Of a stretch of 64,000 nt of DNA, positions 18,301 to 25,454 are shown in pieces (the stretch's first letter is position 1; every line of letters begins with the position of its first letter). The DNA lies in contig CAZGHS010000002.1 in assembly GCA_964525495.1 (NCBI GenBank), forward strand, positions 120,819 to 184,818. The letters are read 5' to 3'. The notes beneath the pieces were generated by a model. That model did not search any database and was not told where the DNA came from. It saw nothing but the letters and a program-made list of their open reading frames with translations. Source of the DNA: CAZGHS01 sp964525495 (GTDB lineage: Bacteria > Patescibacteriota > Microgenomatia > JALYQM01). Both the position numbers and the translations under genes were made by a program.

Positions 18301-19020
18301 ACACGCAAAATTATCGATATAAACATAGAAACAGACGTAGGCAAGTACGCACGTCTCGGTGGATGTCTTGCTGAAGTCCGCAAGATCACGACCAAAGCAA
18401 GTGGACAAGAGATGGCCTTCATCACGATCGAAGACGATACCGGCAAACTAGAGGGCGTGGTATTCCCTCGGCTCTTTGCTGAAACCAAGTTTTTCTGGGA
18501 ATCAGATCGCCTCCTTATATTAGAAGTTAAAATCGAATCCCGTGAAGACAAGCTCTCACTTATCGTAGACAAAGTCTGGAGCCTGGATCAAACCAATATT
18601 ATTCCTCCAGAGTTTGACGAAAATAGGGCAAAAAACGCTGCTGCCGCAAACGCGCCACGCTGGCCGCGCAAAGAGGGAGATGGAGCTCCCATCATAAAAC
18701 TCAACCCAGCAGACTACAAAATCATGGACGATCAAAGTTTTAAATCAGCCGACACCATCTCAGATAAACCAAGGCAACAACATACAGAAGTCAGATTAAC
18801 CCGCAGTTCAGACGGCAGTATCGAAGTGCACGTCCCTTCAGGGACAAGTAAGGAAAAACTCTCGGAATTAGCCCTTATTCTTCGTGAGCACAAGGGTAAT
18901 GACAAAATGGCCCTACTCATCCCAAATGGTGAGCCTGAGCCAAAGCGTATAGAAGTTCCATACGGCATCCGGTACGGAATCGAGCTCAGAGAGCAAGTAG
19001 AAAAACTCTTCCTACCCTGA
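15316..19020 (+). CDS. dnaE: DNA polymerase III alpha subunit
   Basis: The 1234-residue replicative polymerase (C-family) begins with a PHP domain (FVHLHVHTEYSLLDGL, ITDHGSMFG). The catalytic palm carries PDIDADISD near residue 418. Later segments match the thumb and fingers, the tandem helix-hairpin-helix region and an OB fold (about 1000-1080, KITTKASGQEMAFITIEDDTG). The length and order are normal for DnaE1. The protein ends TGA at 19018-19020, showing that TGA is a stop in this genome. The start is six bases after the -10 box with no ribosome binding site. It is followed by rplS, which has its own promoter. Confidence 0.97.
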   Translation: MADFVHLHVHTEYSLLDGLSKVKDAIKHVKKLGMDSLAITDHGSMFGVIDFYKACQKEEIKPIIGVETYVARRGHTQKEGKQDTEPYHLILLCKNITGYRNLMKLISIAHIEGYYYRPRVDKDLLREFHEGLIATSACLANDIARAHVAGTYEEAKRIALDYQDIFGEGNFYLEVQRHHYRNYLKEHQVGSPIHEDLTETQRREDLVYQGNLKLSRDTGIPLVATNDCHYVNQEDAEAQDCLICIGTGKQMAETTKRLRMVDARGYYLATPAEMKEWFQECPDAVENTVKIAEQCNLEIEIGKPQFPVFEIPDGFTADEYLKKLTYDNGKDRIDLNNPTVIERLEYELGVIKMKGYPTYFMIVADFMNWAKANGIITNTRGSAAGSLVSYAMGITDVDPLVYDLPFERFLNPLRPSTPDIDADISDVHRDNLISYVKERYGSDKVAQIGTFGTLAARAAVRDVARTMGLPIAKADKLAKTVPEGSQGFPMTLGRALQESQDLKQWYDTDPEVKKCLDLARKVEGNVRNPSVHAAGVVVSPTPMTDFTPLRKDGEKIITQYDMHAVEDVGLVKFDFLGIRNLSILGMAVAKVKETQSVDIDLKTVPLTDQKAFDILAKGQTMGLFQLGGSGMTKWLVELKPNRIEDLMAMVALFRPGPMAIIPEYIRRRFHPEAVAYFDPRMEEFLSKTYGLITYQDDVLYCAIKLAGYDWLEADKFRKAMGKKIPEEMAKQKEKFTKGYVEYGKEQGITDEKAAELWKLIEPFSAYGFNKAHAASYGIIAYQTAFMKANYPVEFMMAVMTCESGNMETVTEAVMECKNMGIEVRSPDVNKSGLGFTIEENQHIRFGMGAIKNVGEAAVEAVLKAREEQGEFTSLYDFCRKVDLRPVNHKTIECFIKCGAMDSFGGTRAGMLQVVDQIMEAASVEQKSKNAGQSSLFEVLAAEQTDDEPAMQMDIPVPVVPEIDKKELLGWEKELLGFYLTEHPLKEALEVMNPFVTRKIIDINIETDVGKYARLGGCLAEVRKITTKASGQEMAFITIEDDTGKLEGVVFPRLFAETKFFWESDRLLILEVKIESREDKLSLIVDKVWSLDQTNIIPPEFDENRAKNAAAANAPRWPRKEGDGAPIIKLNPADYKIMDDQSFKSADTISDKPRQQHTEVRLTRSSDGSIEVHVPSGTSKEKLSELALILREHKGNDKMALLIPNGEPEPKRIEVPYGIRYGIELREQVEKLFLP

Positions 19021-19022
19021 TA

Positions 19023-19050
19023 TTGCGTTTCTTTATGTTTATGATACAAT
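19023..19050 (+). promoter_or_regulatory. rplS promoter (leaderless type)
   Basis: TTGCGT (19023-19028), 16-bp spacer, TACAAT (19045-19050); ATG 19058 is seven bases later. Confidence 0.5.
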
Positions 19051-19057
19051 CATACGC

Positions 19058-19435
19058 ATGGCTATAAGTTTCAACGCTCAAAAGGCTCAAACTATTAAAG
19101 AAATTAATAACATTCCGTCCTTCCATGTTGGGGATTCTGTTGTAGTTGATACAAAGATCCAAGAAGGCGATAAGACACGTGTTCAGAAATTCAAGGGAAT
19201 CGTAACTCGTATCGCAGGAAGAGCTGAAAACAAAACATTCACTGTACGACACATTAGTGCTGGTGGAATCGGTGTTGAAAGAACCTGGCCTATTATCTCA
19301 CCATGGATCCAGAAGCTCACAGTAGAGAAGCAGGGCGATGTTCGCCGCGCTAAGCTCTATTACCTCAGAGATCGCAAGGGTAAAGCTGCAAAAGTTATCA
19401 AAGCTAAAGTAGATAACAAAACAATAACAGCTTAA
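19058..19435 (+). CDS. rplS: 50S ribosomal protein L19
   Basis: The 125-residue protein matches bL19: PSFHVGDSVVVDTKIQEGDKTRVQKFKGIV near the N-terminus and the family pattern GVERTWPI-x-SP near 78-88, then RRAKLYYLRDRKGKAAKV. L19 lies at the interface of the two ribosomal subunits. There is no trmD or rimM beside it, as is usual elsewhere; instead rnhB follows 43 bp downstream with its own -10 box. Confidence 0.96.
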   Translation: MAISFNAQKAQTIKEINNIPSFHVGDSVVVDTKIQEGDKTRVQKFKGIVTRIAGRAENKTFTVRHISAGGIGVERTWPIISPWIQKLTVEKQGDVRRAKLYYLRDRKGKAAKVIKAKVDNKTITA

Positions 19436-19466
19436 ATCTCCTCTTCAAAATTAGGCAATTTATGCA

Positions 19467-19472
19467 TATGAT
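19467..19472 (+). promoter_or_regulatory. rnhB -10 element (leaderless type)
   Basis: TATGAT, six bases before ATG 19479. Confidence 0.45.
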
Positions 19473-19478
19473 ACATGC

Positions 19479-20096
19479 ATGGTTTTCGCGCATGCCCAGT
19501 TCGAAACAGAGCTTTGGTCCCAAGGTCACCACTATGTGGTCGGCATAGATGAAGTTGGTCGAGGCGCATGGGCTGGGCCACTTGTTATCGGAGCTGTAGT
19601 ATTCAAAGCAGACAACCCACCACAATTCCCACTCGCAGATTCAAAGCAGTTATCATCGAAAAAAAGAGCCAAACTCATCCCGCAGATCTCCTCATCTGCA
19701 CTAGCACAAGCAATTATCGAAGTCTCAGTTCAGGAGATCAACGAAATTGGTGTCGGCAAAGCTTGTCAAAAAGGATTCCAACGGGCAGTTCAATCCTTTG
19801 ATCTCTCTCCGGATTTCGTTCTCATCGACGCCTTCAAAATAGTTGGTCACCCGCTCGAAAAACAAAAAGCAATCATAAAAGGCGACGAGCAGTCCATATC
19901 CATCGCTGCAGCATCAATCATCGCAAAGGAATATCGGGATAACCTTATGCGCCAACTTCACTTAGCGGAACCTCGCTATTGCTTCGACACAAACGTCGGC
20001 TATGGCACCAAAGAGCACCGCGACGCTATTGGACAACACGGACTTTCTTCCTCTCATCGACTCAGTTACGATTTATCTAAATGGGTAAAACAATAA
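19479..20096 (+). CDS. rnhB: ribonuclease HII
   Basis: The 205-residue enzyme cleaves the RNA strand of RNA-DNA hybrids and excises misincorporated ribonucleotides. The motif VGIDEVGRGAWAGPLV (residues 21-36) carries D24 and E25; D117 (LIDAF) completes the core, with D154 in AKEYRD as the likely fourth metal ligand. Length is typical. The start is six bases after a -10 box. Its last 16 bases overlap the start of yraN, so the two are coupled. Confidence 0.96.
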   Translation: MVFAHAQFETELWSQGHHYVVGIDEVGRGAWAGPLVIGAVVFKADNPPQFPLADSKQLSSKKRAKLIPQISSSALAQAIIEVSVQEINEIGVGKACQKGFQRAVQSFDLSPDFVLIDAFKIVGHPLEKQKAIIKGDEQSISIAAASIIAKEYRDNLMRQLHLAEPRYCFDTNVGYGTKEHRDAIGQHGLSSSHRLSYDLSKWVKQ

Positions 20097-20437
20097 TAAC
20101 TCCGCACAATCAGGACATAGGCAAATCTGGAGAAGATAAAGCTGCCCAATACCTAGAGTCCCAAGGTTACAATATTTTGACCAGAAACTTCCGCACGCGC
20201 TACGGCGAAATAGACATCGTCGCCCAGAAAAACAACGCCGTTTACTGTGTCGAAGTCAAAACTCGGCTTTCAAACCGCTTTGGCTCTGCCATTGACGCCA
20301 TTACCCCACAAAAGCTGAATAAAATGCACCTCATGGCTGAGATCCTTATTCAATACCTTCGAGCTCACAATGCCTCAGTCTTCCTTGCAGTTATAACCAT
20401 CGAACCCAGTGGCTGCCAGCTCACCATACTCGAGTAA
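20081..20437 (+). CDS. yraN: YraN/UPF0102 family endonuclease-like protein
   Basis: The 118-residue protein has the UPF0102 pattern: GKSGEDKAAQYLESQGYNIL, then RTRYGEIDIVAQKNNAVYCVEVKTR. The E, D and E-x-K residues within this span (about 44-61) form a PD-(D/E)XK-type site. The biochemical role is not established, but it usually sits next to rnhB as here. It overlaps rnhB by 16 bp. Confidence 0.92.
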   Translation: MGKTIITPHNQDIGKSGEDKAAQYLESQGYNILTRNFRTRYGEIDIVAQKNNAVYCVEVKTRLSNRFGSAIDAITPQKLNKMHLMAEILIQYLRAHNASVFLAVITIEPSGCQLTILE

Positions 20438-20448
20438 CAATCCTGTAG

Positions 20449-20477
20449 TTAACAAATATTGACCTATAGGATATAAT
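20449..20477 (+). promoter_or_regulatory. typA promoter (leaderless type)
   Basis: TTAACA (20449-20454), 17-bp spacer, TATAAT (20472-20477); ATG 20486 is eight bases later. Confidence 0.6.
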
Positions 20478-20485
20478 AACAACTT

Positions 20486-22360
20486 ATGGATCAAAAGAAC
20501 ATTCGAAACATCGCTATTATCGCTCACGTTGACCACGGAAAGACTACGCTCGTTGATGGACTCCTCAAGCAGTCACACGTATTCCGCGACAACCAAGCTG
20601 AAATGACACAAACCACTATCATGGACTCAAACACCCTTGAGCGCGAACGTGGTATTACAATTCTCGCTAAAAACACAGCAATTACCTGGGAAGACTACAA
20701 AATCAACATTTTAGACACCCCTGGCCACGCAGATTTCTCTGGAGAAGTTGAGCGCGTGCTCAACATGGCAGATGGATGTCTCCTCGTAGTAGACGCTTCT
20801 GAAGGCGTTATGTCTCAGACTCGTTATGTACTCAAGCTTGCATTCAACGCCAAGCTCACACCTATCGTCGTTATCAACAAAATCGATAAGAAAGACGCTC
20901 GCCCAGACGAAGTAATTGAAGAAATTAACGATCTCTTCCTCGAACTCGCTCACAGCGACGAGCAGCTCAACTTCACCATTCTCTACGCCATTGGTCGAGA
21001 AGGTATCGCATCAACATCATTCGAACAGAATGCGGATGGCACACACAAGCTCGGTGGAGAATACGAAGGACTAAAAGTGCTATTCGAGACAATCATCAAC
21101 AAAATCCCTTACCCAGAGGGTGACGGCGAAGGTTCATTCCAGATGCAGGTCACAAGTTTGGACAAAGACGACTATAAAGGTAAATACATCATTGGTCGTA
21201 TTATCCGCGGTAAAGTAAAAAAAGGCGAACAGGTCGCCATTCTTCATCAAGATGGACATCTTGGTACAGAAGGAACGTACGGATCATCTGTTAACAAAAA
21301 AGTAGAATATCTCTTCACCTATGTAGGTCTTGCGAAGAAAGAAACAGAAGAAGCCACAGTCGGAGACATCGTCGCAATCACTGGACTCGCTGAAGCAAAA
21401 ATCGGCGATACTATTACAGCTATAGATAACAAAGAAGCACTCCCACCACTTCCAATCGAAGAACCAACACTCAAAATGACATTCTCGGTGAACACTTCAC
21501 CATTCGCTGGACGCGAAGGTAAGTTCTCAACATCACGCCAACTTCGAGATCGCCTCTATAAAGAGCTCGAAACAAACGTTGGACTTCGTGTTGAAGACGG
21601 AAGTACATCAGATTCTTTCATCGTATCTGGACGAGGCGAACTCCATCTTTCAATCCTCATCGAAACAATGCGTCGCGAAGGATTCGAATTCTCAGTATCA
21701 CGACCAGAAGTTATCTACAAAGTTATCAATGGTGTCACAAGCGAACCATACGAGCTCCTTACGATCGAAGTTCCTCAGGATTACACTGGTGTAGTCACAA
21801 CCGAAATGGGACAGCGCGGAGCTGAAATGGTCGACATGTTCCAACATCATCAAACAAACGAAGTTCGCTTCACATACAAAATTCCAACCAGTCACTTGAT
21901 TGGTTTCCGCACAGAATTCATCACGCAAACACGCGGTATGGGTATCATGAACTCGCTGTTCCTTGGATATGAAATCAAAAAAGAAGACGCACCTTTCAAC
22001 CGCAATGGAGCTCTCATCGCAGCCGAATCAGGAGTTGCTACTCAGTACGGATTAGAAAACGCACAAGAGCGTGGCATAACATTCGTCCCAGCACAAACTG
22101 AAGTATACGAAGGCATGGTCATCGGTGTTAACTCCAAGAAAGAAGATATCCCGATCAACGTTGCAAAAGAAAAGAAGCTCACTAACATGCGCGCTTCATC
22201 TGCAGATATCTCGATCAAGCTGACACCACCAACAACGCTTTCTCTTGAGCAATCACTCGACTTCCTTGGTCCAGACGAGTTATTAGAAGTAACACCAAAA
22301 TCCTTACGACTTCGTAAGAGATTTTTGACCGACGTCGAGCGCCGCCGAGCCTCACGCTAA
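20486..22360 (+). CDS. typA: translational GTPase TypA/BipA
   Basis: The 624-residue ribosome-associated GTPase has the G1 loop AHVDHGKT (residues 14-21), G3 DTPGHADF, and G4 NKIDKKDA, followed by EF-Tu domain II, EF-G-like domains and the BipA-specific C-terminal domain ending near RKRFLTDVERRRASR. BipA assists 50S assembly and translation under stress or cold. Length is normal. The start is eight bases after the -10 box. Confidence 0.96.
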   Translation: MDQKNIRNIAIIAHVDHGKTTLVDGLLKQSHVFRDNQAEMTQTTIMDSNTLERERGITILAKNTAITWEDYKINILDTPGHADFSGEVERVLNMADGCLLVVDASEGVMSQTRYVLKLAFNAKLTPIVVINKIDKKDARPDEVIEEINDLFLELAHSDEQLNFTILYAIGREGIASTSFEQNADGTHKLGGEYEGLKVLFETIINKIPYPEGDGEGSFQMQVTSLDKDDYKGKYIIGRIIRGKVKKGEQVAILHQDGHLGTEGTYGSSVNKKVEYLFTYVGLAKKETEEATVGDIVAITGLAEAKIGDTITAIDNKEALPPLPIEEPTLKMTFSVNTSPFAGREGKFSTSRQLRDRLYKELETNVGLRVEDGSTSDSFIVSGRGELHLSILIETMRREGFEFSVSRPEVIYKVINGVTSEPYELLTIEVPQDYTGVVTTEMGQRGAEMVDMFQHHQTNEVRFTYKIPTSHLIGFRTEFITQTRGMGIMNSLFLGYEIKKEDAPFNRNGALIAAESGVATQYGLENAQERGITFVPAQTEVYEGMVIGVNSKKEDIPINVAKEKKLTNMRASSADISIKLTPPTTLSLEQSLDFLGPDELLEVTPKSLRLRKRFLTDVERRRASR

Positions 22361-22371
22361 ACGGGATATAT

Positions 22372-22584
22372 ATGCCTGAACAAAACTCCGGACCATTAAC
22401 ACGAAGGGAATTCGATCATATCGAACAGACAGAGAAAGTTCTCCACGGATGGCATAGAAGACTACAAGCCAGCAGTCCAGATAAACCACATTGGTCTGAA
22501 AAACGAATTCGCGGCTACATAGAACGAGAAAAGCTCATTACAGAACTCCACATAAGAGCAAGGATAGTAGGAAAAAAGCTTTAA
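22372..22584 (+). CDS. small hypothetical protein, 70 residues
   Basis: The protein starts MPEQNSGPLTRREFDH, only 11 bases after the typA stop, and ends GKKL. It is highly charged and mostly helical, with no membrane segment and no motif I recognise. The close spacing suggests co-transcription with typA. Coding potential is supported by the regular charged-helix pattern and similar composition to neighbours. Function unknown. Confidence 0.5.
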   Translation: MPEQNSGPLTRREFDHIEQTEKVLHGWHRRLQASSPDKPHWSEKRIRGYIEREKLITELHIRARIVGKKL

Positions 22585-22587
22585 CGC

Positions 22588-22616
22588 TTGAAATATCTAA
22601 AGCATACTTCTATTCT
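22588..22616 (+). promoter_or_regulatory. promoter of the DUF805 gene (leaderless type)
   Basis: TTGAAA (22588-22593), 17-bp spacer, TATTCT (22611-22616); ATG 22623 is six bases later. Confidence 0.55.
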
Positions 22617-22622
22617 AGAGGT

Positions 22623-23105
22623 ATGTTTAATGGTCGCGTTGGCAGAAAAGCATATTTATTGGGACAAACCCTGGTATTCGGTCCACTTATTATACTTTCC
22701 GTCCTGTTTGCGATATTCAATATAATACTTACATTCGCTGGATCTGCAGACCGACCGCATAGTACAGAGATATCTTCCCCAGAACAAATACGACTGGCAC
22801 CACCGTCAGAAGTTCCTCCGGATATGGGACTAATGGCCGTTCAATCGGTAGCAAATCTGATTTTCTTCCTAGTATTTATTTTATGTACTATCTGGTTATT
22901 GATAGGAATTCTTCCTTCATTTAGTTTAAACGTAAAGCGATTACACGACTTCGGTCAGTCAGGTTGGTGGACCGTCCTTATGATGATTCCCTATGTAAAT
23001 CTCATTTTTGGACTAGTTCTCGTGTTTGTACCAGGAGACAAAAAATCAAACACCTACGGTGCTCCCGCAAAAAAGCAGACATTTCGAAATCTTCTATTTG
23101 GATAA
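22623..23105 (+). CDS. DUF805 family membrane protein
   Basis: The 160-residue protein begins with FNGRVGRKAYLLG, then a membrane segment, an insert rich in Pro and Ser (about 38-70), a second and third segment, the hallmark VKRLHDFGQSGWW (about 107-119), and the closing PGDKKSNTYG. This is the DUF805 pattern. The family is widespread and uncharacterised; a few members sit beside transporters. Three or four membrane helices place it in the cytoplasmic membrane. Confidence 0.88.
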   Translation: MFNGRVGRKAYLLGQTLVFGPLIILSVLFAIFNIILTFAGSADRPHSTEISSPEQIRLAPPSEVPPDMGLMAVQSVANLIFFLVFILCTIWLLIGILPSFSLNVKRLHDFGQSGWWTVLMMIPYVNLIFGLVLVFVPGDKKSNTYGAPAKKQTFRNLLFG

Positions 23106-23121
23106 TTTCACACAGAACGAG

Positions 23122-23127
23122 TATAAT
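23122..23127 (+). promoter_or_regulatory. Nudix gene -10 element
   Basis: TATAAT ending ten bases before ATG 23138. Confidence 0.4.
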
Positions 23128-23137
23128 TCTATCTAAT

Positions 23138-23653
23138 ATGGCAATAAATAGTCATGTTAATGTACACAATATTGTAATGTGCGCTAATTTTATTCTGCGT
23201 AGGGATAATAAGTATCTATTATTAAAACGATCTCCGTTGAAAAAAGTTGCACCTAACTTCTTACACATACCAGGTGGGAAGATAGACTCTGACGAAGATC
23301 CCATGACTGCAGCACAACGTGAGCTGTATGAAGAAACTGGTCCAAAGGCTCAAAATATAAAAATAGAGGCAGTAGTTACGGAAGTACATCCCATATCAAG
23401 CGATAAATATCAAAATACCTGGTTGGTATATTACTTCTCAGGTGAATACGAATCAGGCGATCTTAAAGATACAGAAGAAGGGGAGTTATTGTGGTTAGAG
23501 CTAAACGAGATCGATAAAGAAAAGATGTTTCCCTCGGTAAAAGAAATAGTTGAAAAGATGTTTGATAGACAAATAGGAACTATTTTTGCTCGGTTCGTCT
23601 ATGATCAGAATCAAGAGATAACTGAGAAACAGATTCACTTTTGTAGCGCATAG
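23138..23653 (+). CDS. Nudix hydrolase
   Basis: The 171-residue protein has a complete Nudix box at about residues 47-69 (G-x5-E-x7-REL-x-EETG), so it should hydrolyse a nucleoside diphosphate linked to another group; the substrate cannot be told. I chose ATG 23138; an upstream frame from 22964 overlaps the DUF805 gene and lacks support. The final codons (CSA, stop TAG) lie inside a 32-bp copy of the tRNA-Glu 3' end (23638-23669), so the C-terminus was probably set when the downstream island arrived. Confidence 0.9.
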   Translation: MAINSHVNVHNIVMCANFILRRDNKYLLLKRSPLKKVAPNFLHIPGGKIDSDEDPMTAAQRELYEETGPKAQNIKIEAVVTEVHPISSDKYQNTWLVYYFSGEYESGDLKDTEEGELLWLELNEIDKEKMFPSVKEIVEKMFDRQIGTIFARFVYDQNQEITEKQIHFCSA

Positions 23654-23669
23654 GGAAGTCGAACTCTTG
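23638..23669 (-). repeat. partial copy of the tRNA-Glu 3' end (att-like)
   Basis: This stretch matches 25043-25074 at 28 of 32 positions, in the same orientation. It covers the bases from the 3' end through the T-arm of the tRNA-Glu gene, the usual integrase attachment region. A palindrome GATTAA-A-TTAATC follows at 23682-23694. Confidence 0.65.
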
Positions 23670-23769
23670 CTACAGAGGATTGATTAAATTAATCGTATTA
23701 TTTCCAACACCTAAGAAAATATTGAAGAACGTGAGATCAATTAAGCACAATAGTTATTGTGGATTCCTG

Positions 23770-24845
23770 CTATAGATTCAAAACTTTTCTGTATACATCT
23801 AGAGTCTCTTGTGCACAGTTTTCCCACGAAAATCTTTCTATATTTTTATAGCCTTTAGTGATTAAAGTGTTTTTAATTTCGGGTTGTTCTAAAATATCAG
23901 ATAATTTAGAAGCAATATCTCTGCTGTTGTACGAATCCGCAAAAAGAGCAGCATCACCCGCTATTTCTTCTAACGCTGAGGTTTTTGTACATACAACTGG
24001 ACACCCACAAGACATCGCTTCTAATACTGGCAAACCAAAGCCTTCATACAATGAAGGCTGGCAATATACGGANNNNNNNNNNCGGAGGCGCAATTATATA
24101 ATTCTACGAGTTCTTCATCTTTTATATAACCCAAACGCTTAATATTAGGATCAGACTTATATTTGCTCAAGAACTCTGCCCACGATTTCATTTCTGGATG
24201 GTTCCTATCAAAGTCTTCAACAGTGGCTTGTTTGCCTACTATTACTAATGTTGAGCTAATAAGCTTGCATGCTTCAGCCAATCTAATTAAATTTTTATTA
24301 TGATTAACATCTCCAACATAAAGTACGAATTTATTCGGCAAAGCATATTTTTCTCTTAACTGGTCGCATTTTTTTTGATCATGAATTTTTACAAATTTTT
24401 TATCTGTTCCTAAATAAATAGGATATATTTTGTCTTTTGGATATTTCAAATATTTAACTATATCTTCTTTAGAAGTTTTTGTATCTGTAATAACTGCATC
24501 TGTTTTTTTTAATAAAAACTTTTGAACATAAAGTTTTATTTTTCCTTTGATTCCCGGTGGAAAATGTTTAGGGTATAAGAGCGGAATAATATCATGGATA
24601 GTTACAACCAACTTTGTTTTCTTAATCAAAGGAAGAGATATAAAAAATAAATCAAAGTAAGGGTAGTGAATTAAATCGTATGAAGTGGATCGTATCTCTC
24701 CTGCTTTTAGATTAACTTCATCGAAGGACCAACCTTTTTTTTCTATTATTTTCTTTAAATCAAGCGCCAAATTACGTGTATAAAAACCAATCCCTCTTAT
24801 TTTATGGCCACTTTCTAGAGGGCTTATGTCAAAAGCAATTCTCAT
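23770..24845 (-). CDS. GT4-type glycosyltransferase, split by a false gap
   Basis: The gene encodes a GT-B fold glycosyltransferase of family 4. The N-terminal part (MRIAFDISPLESGHKIRGIGFY) is followed by a linker at VLYVGDVNHNKNL and by the donor-binding motif SLYEGFGLPVLEAMSCG with the E-x7-E pair. A run of ten N (24073-24082) breaks the frame. Both sides of the N carry CGGA; merging them on this 4-nt overlap restores a continuous 353-residue protein reading NCASVYCQPS. The gene is very AT-rich (about 20% G+C in one line) and lies between tRNA-Glu and a tRNA fragment, so it was probably acquired. The sugar substrate is unknown. Confidence 0.85.
24073..24082. other. 10-N scaffold gap, likely artefactual
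   Basis: Both flanks carry CGGA. Collapsing the overlap restores the reading frame of the glycosyltransferase. Confidence 0.75.
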
Positions 24846-25048
24846 ATATAAAAATATTAACCAGATCTTAGTAATTTAATTGAAGTTTACCACATGCTCA
24901 AAATATCGCGACAACAATTAGCATCCTAGACATACATTCTCGTAAACTTTACTAAAGATAAAATTGACCCGACAGGATGGAAAGGCTAATTTAGTGGTTG
25001 AAACGAGGTGTTAAAGAAATATGAAGTATAAAAATACGATCTCTTTGG

Positions 25049-25122
25049 TAGCGCATAGGGGAGTCGAACCCCTGATCTCCAGGATGAGAACCTGGCGTCC
25101 TAGGCCACTAGACGAATGCGCC
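25049..25122 (-). tRNA. tRNA-Glu(CTC)
   Basis: Acceptor GGCGCAT/ATGCGCT (first pair G-U), anticodon stem CCAGG/CCTGG around TTCTCAT, giving CTC. The discriminator A is followed by CCA in the genome (25046-25048). It borders the AT-rich island; the 203 bp between it and the glycosyltransferase start hold no gene I can support. Confidence 0.93.
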
Positions 25123-25218
25123 TTATTAAATCACAGGTAAATTATACGAGAAATAGACCAAAAACTCAACTCCAGGTAAAAACGGACTGCCATACTTCCT
25201 TTATACTTTTGAGTGCGA

Positions 25219-25224
25219 TATAAT
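25219..25224 (+). promoter_or_regulatory. -10 element of the 65-residue membrane protein
   Basis: TATAAT with a leader of about 25 bases holding AAGGAG before ATG 25257. Confidence 0.4.
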
Positions 25225-25256
25225 AAATCCAAACATCAATAATATAAGGAGAATAT

Positions 25257-25454
25257 ATGCATGAGCAGCCATGCAGCGATCTTTGGCAGGTAAACTATAC
25301 ACCTCCCAAAAACCACTCACAGACAATCGCTTACGTTATCGGAGGAATATTAATGCTCGTTCCAATACTATCGTTCATCGGGATCGAGCATCTACAGCAC
25401 TCATTAGGAATAGGCACCATTCTGTATTACACAGCAACTCGCACAGCTATTTAG
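25257..25454 (+). CDS. small single-span membrane protein, 65 residues
   Basis: ATG 25257 follows AAGGAG by eight bases. The protein has a polar N-terminal part (residues 1-22), one membrane segment (about 24-43, IAYVIGGILMLVPILSFIGI) and a short tail. It is convergent with the proline-rich gene and overlaps its last four bases. The strong ribosome binding site supports translation. No family is recognised. Confidence 0.55.
   Translation: MHEQPCSDLWQVNYTPPKNHSQTIAYVIGGILMLVPILSFIGIEHLQHSLGIGTILYYTATRTAI

Noticed and set aside
22964..23137. Upstream extension of the Nudix gene
   Set aside because: It overlaps the DUF805 gene in another frame and has no ribosome binding site; a -10 box lies before ATG 23138.
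23746..23761. Palindrome CACAATA-GT-TATTGTG as terminator of the GT4 gene
   Set aside because: It is not followed by a T-run on the minus strand; it may be chance.
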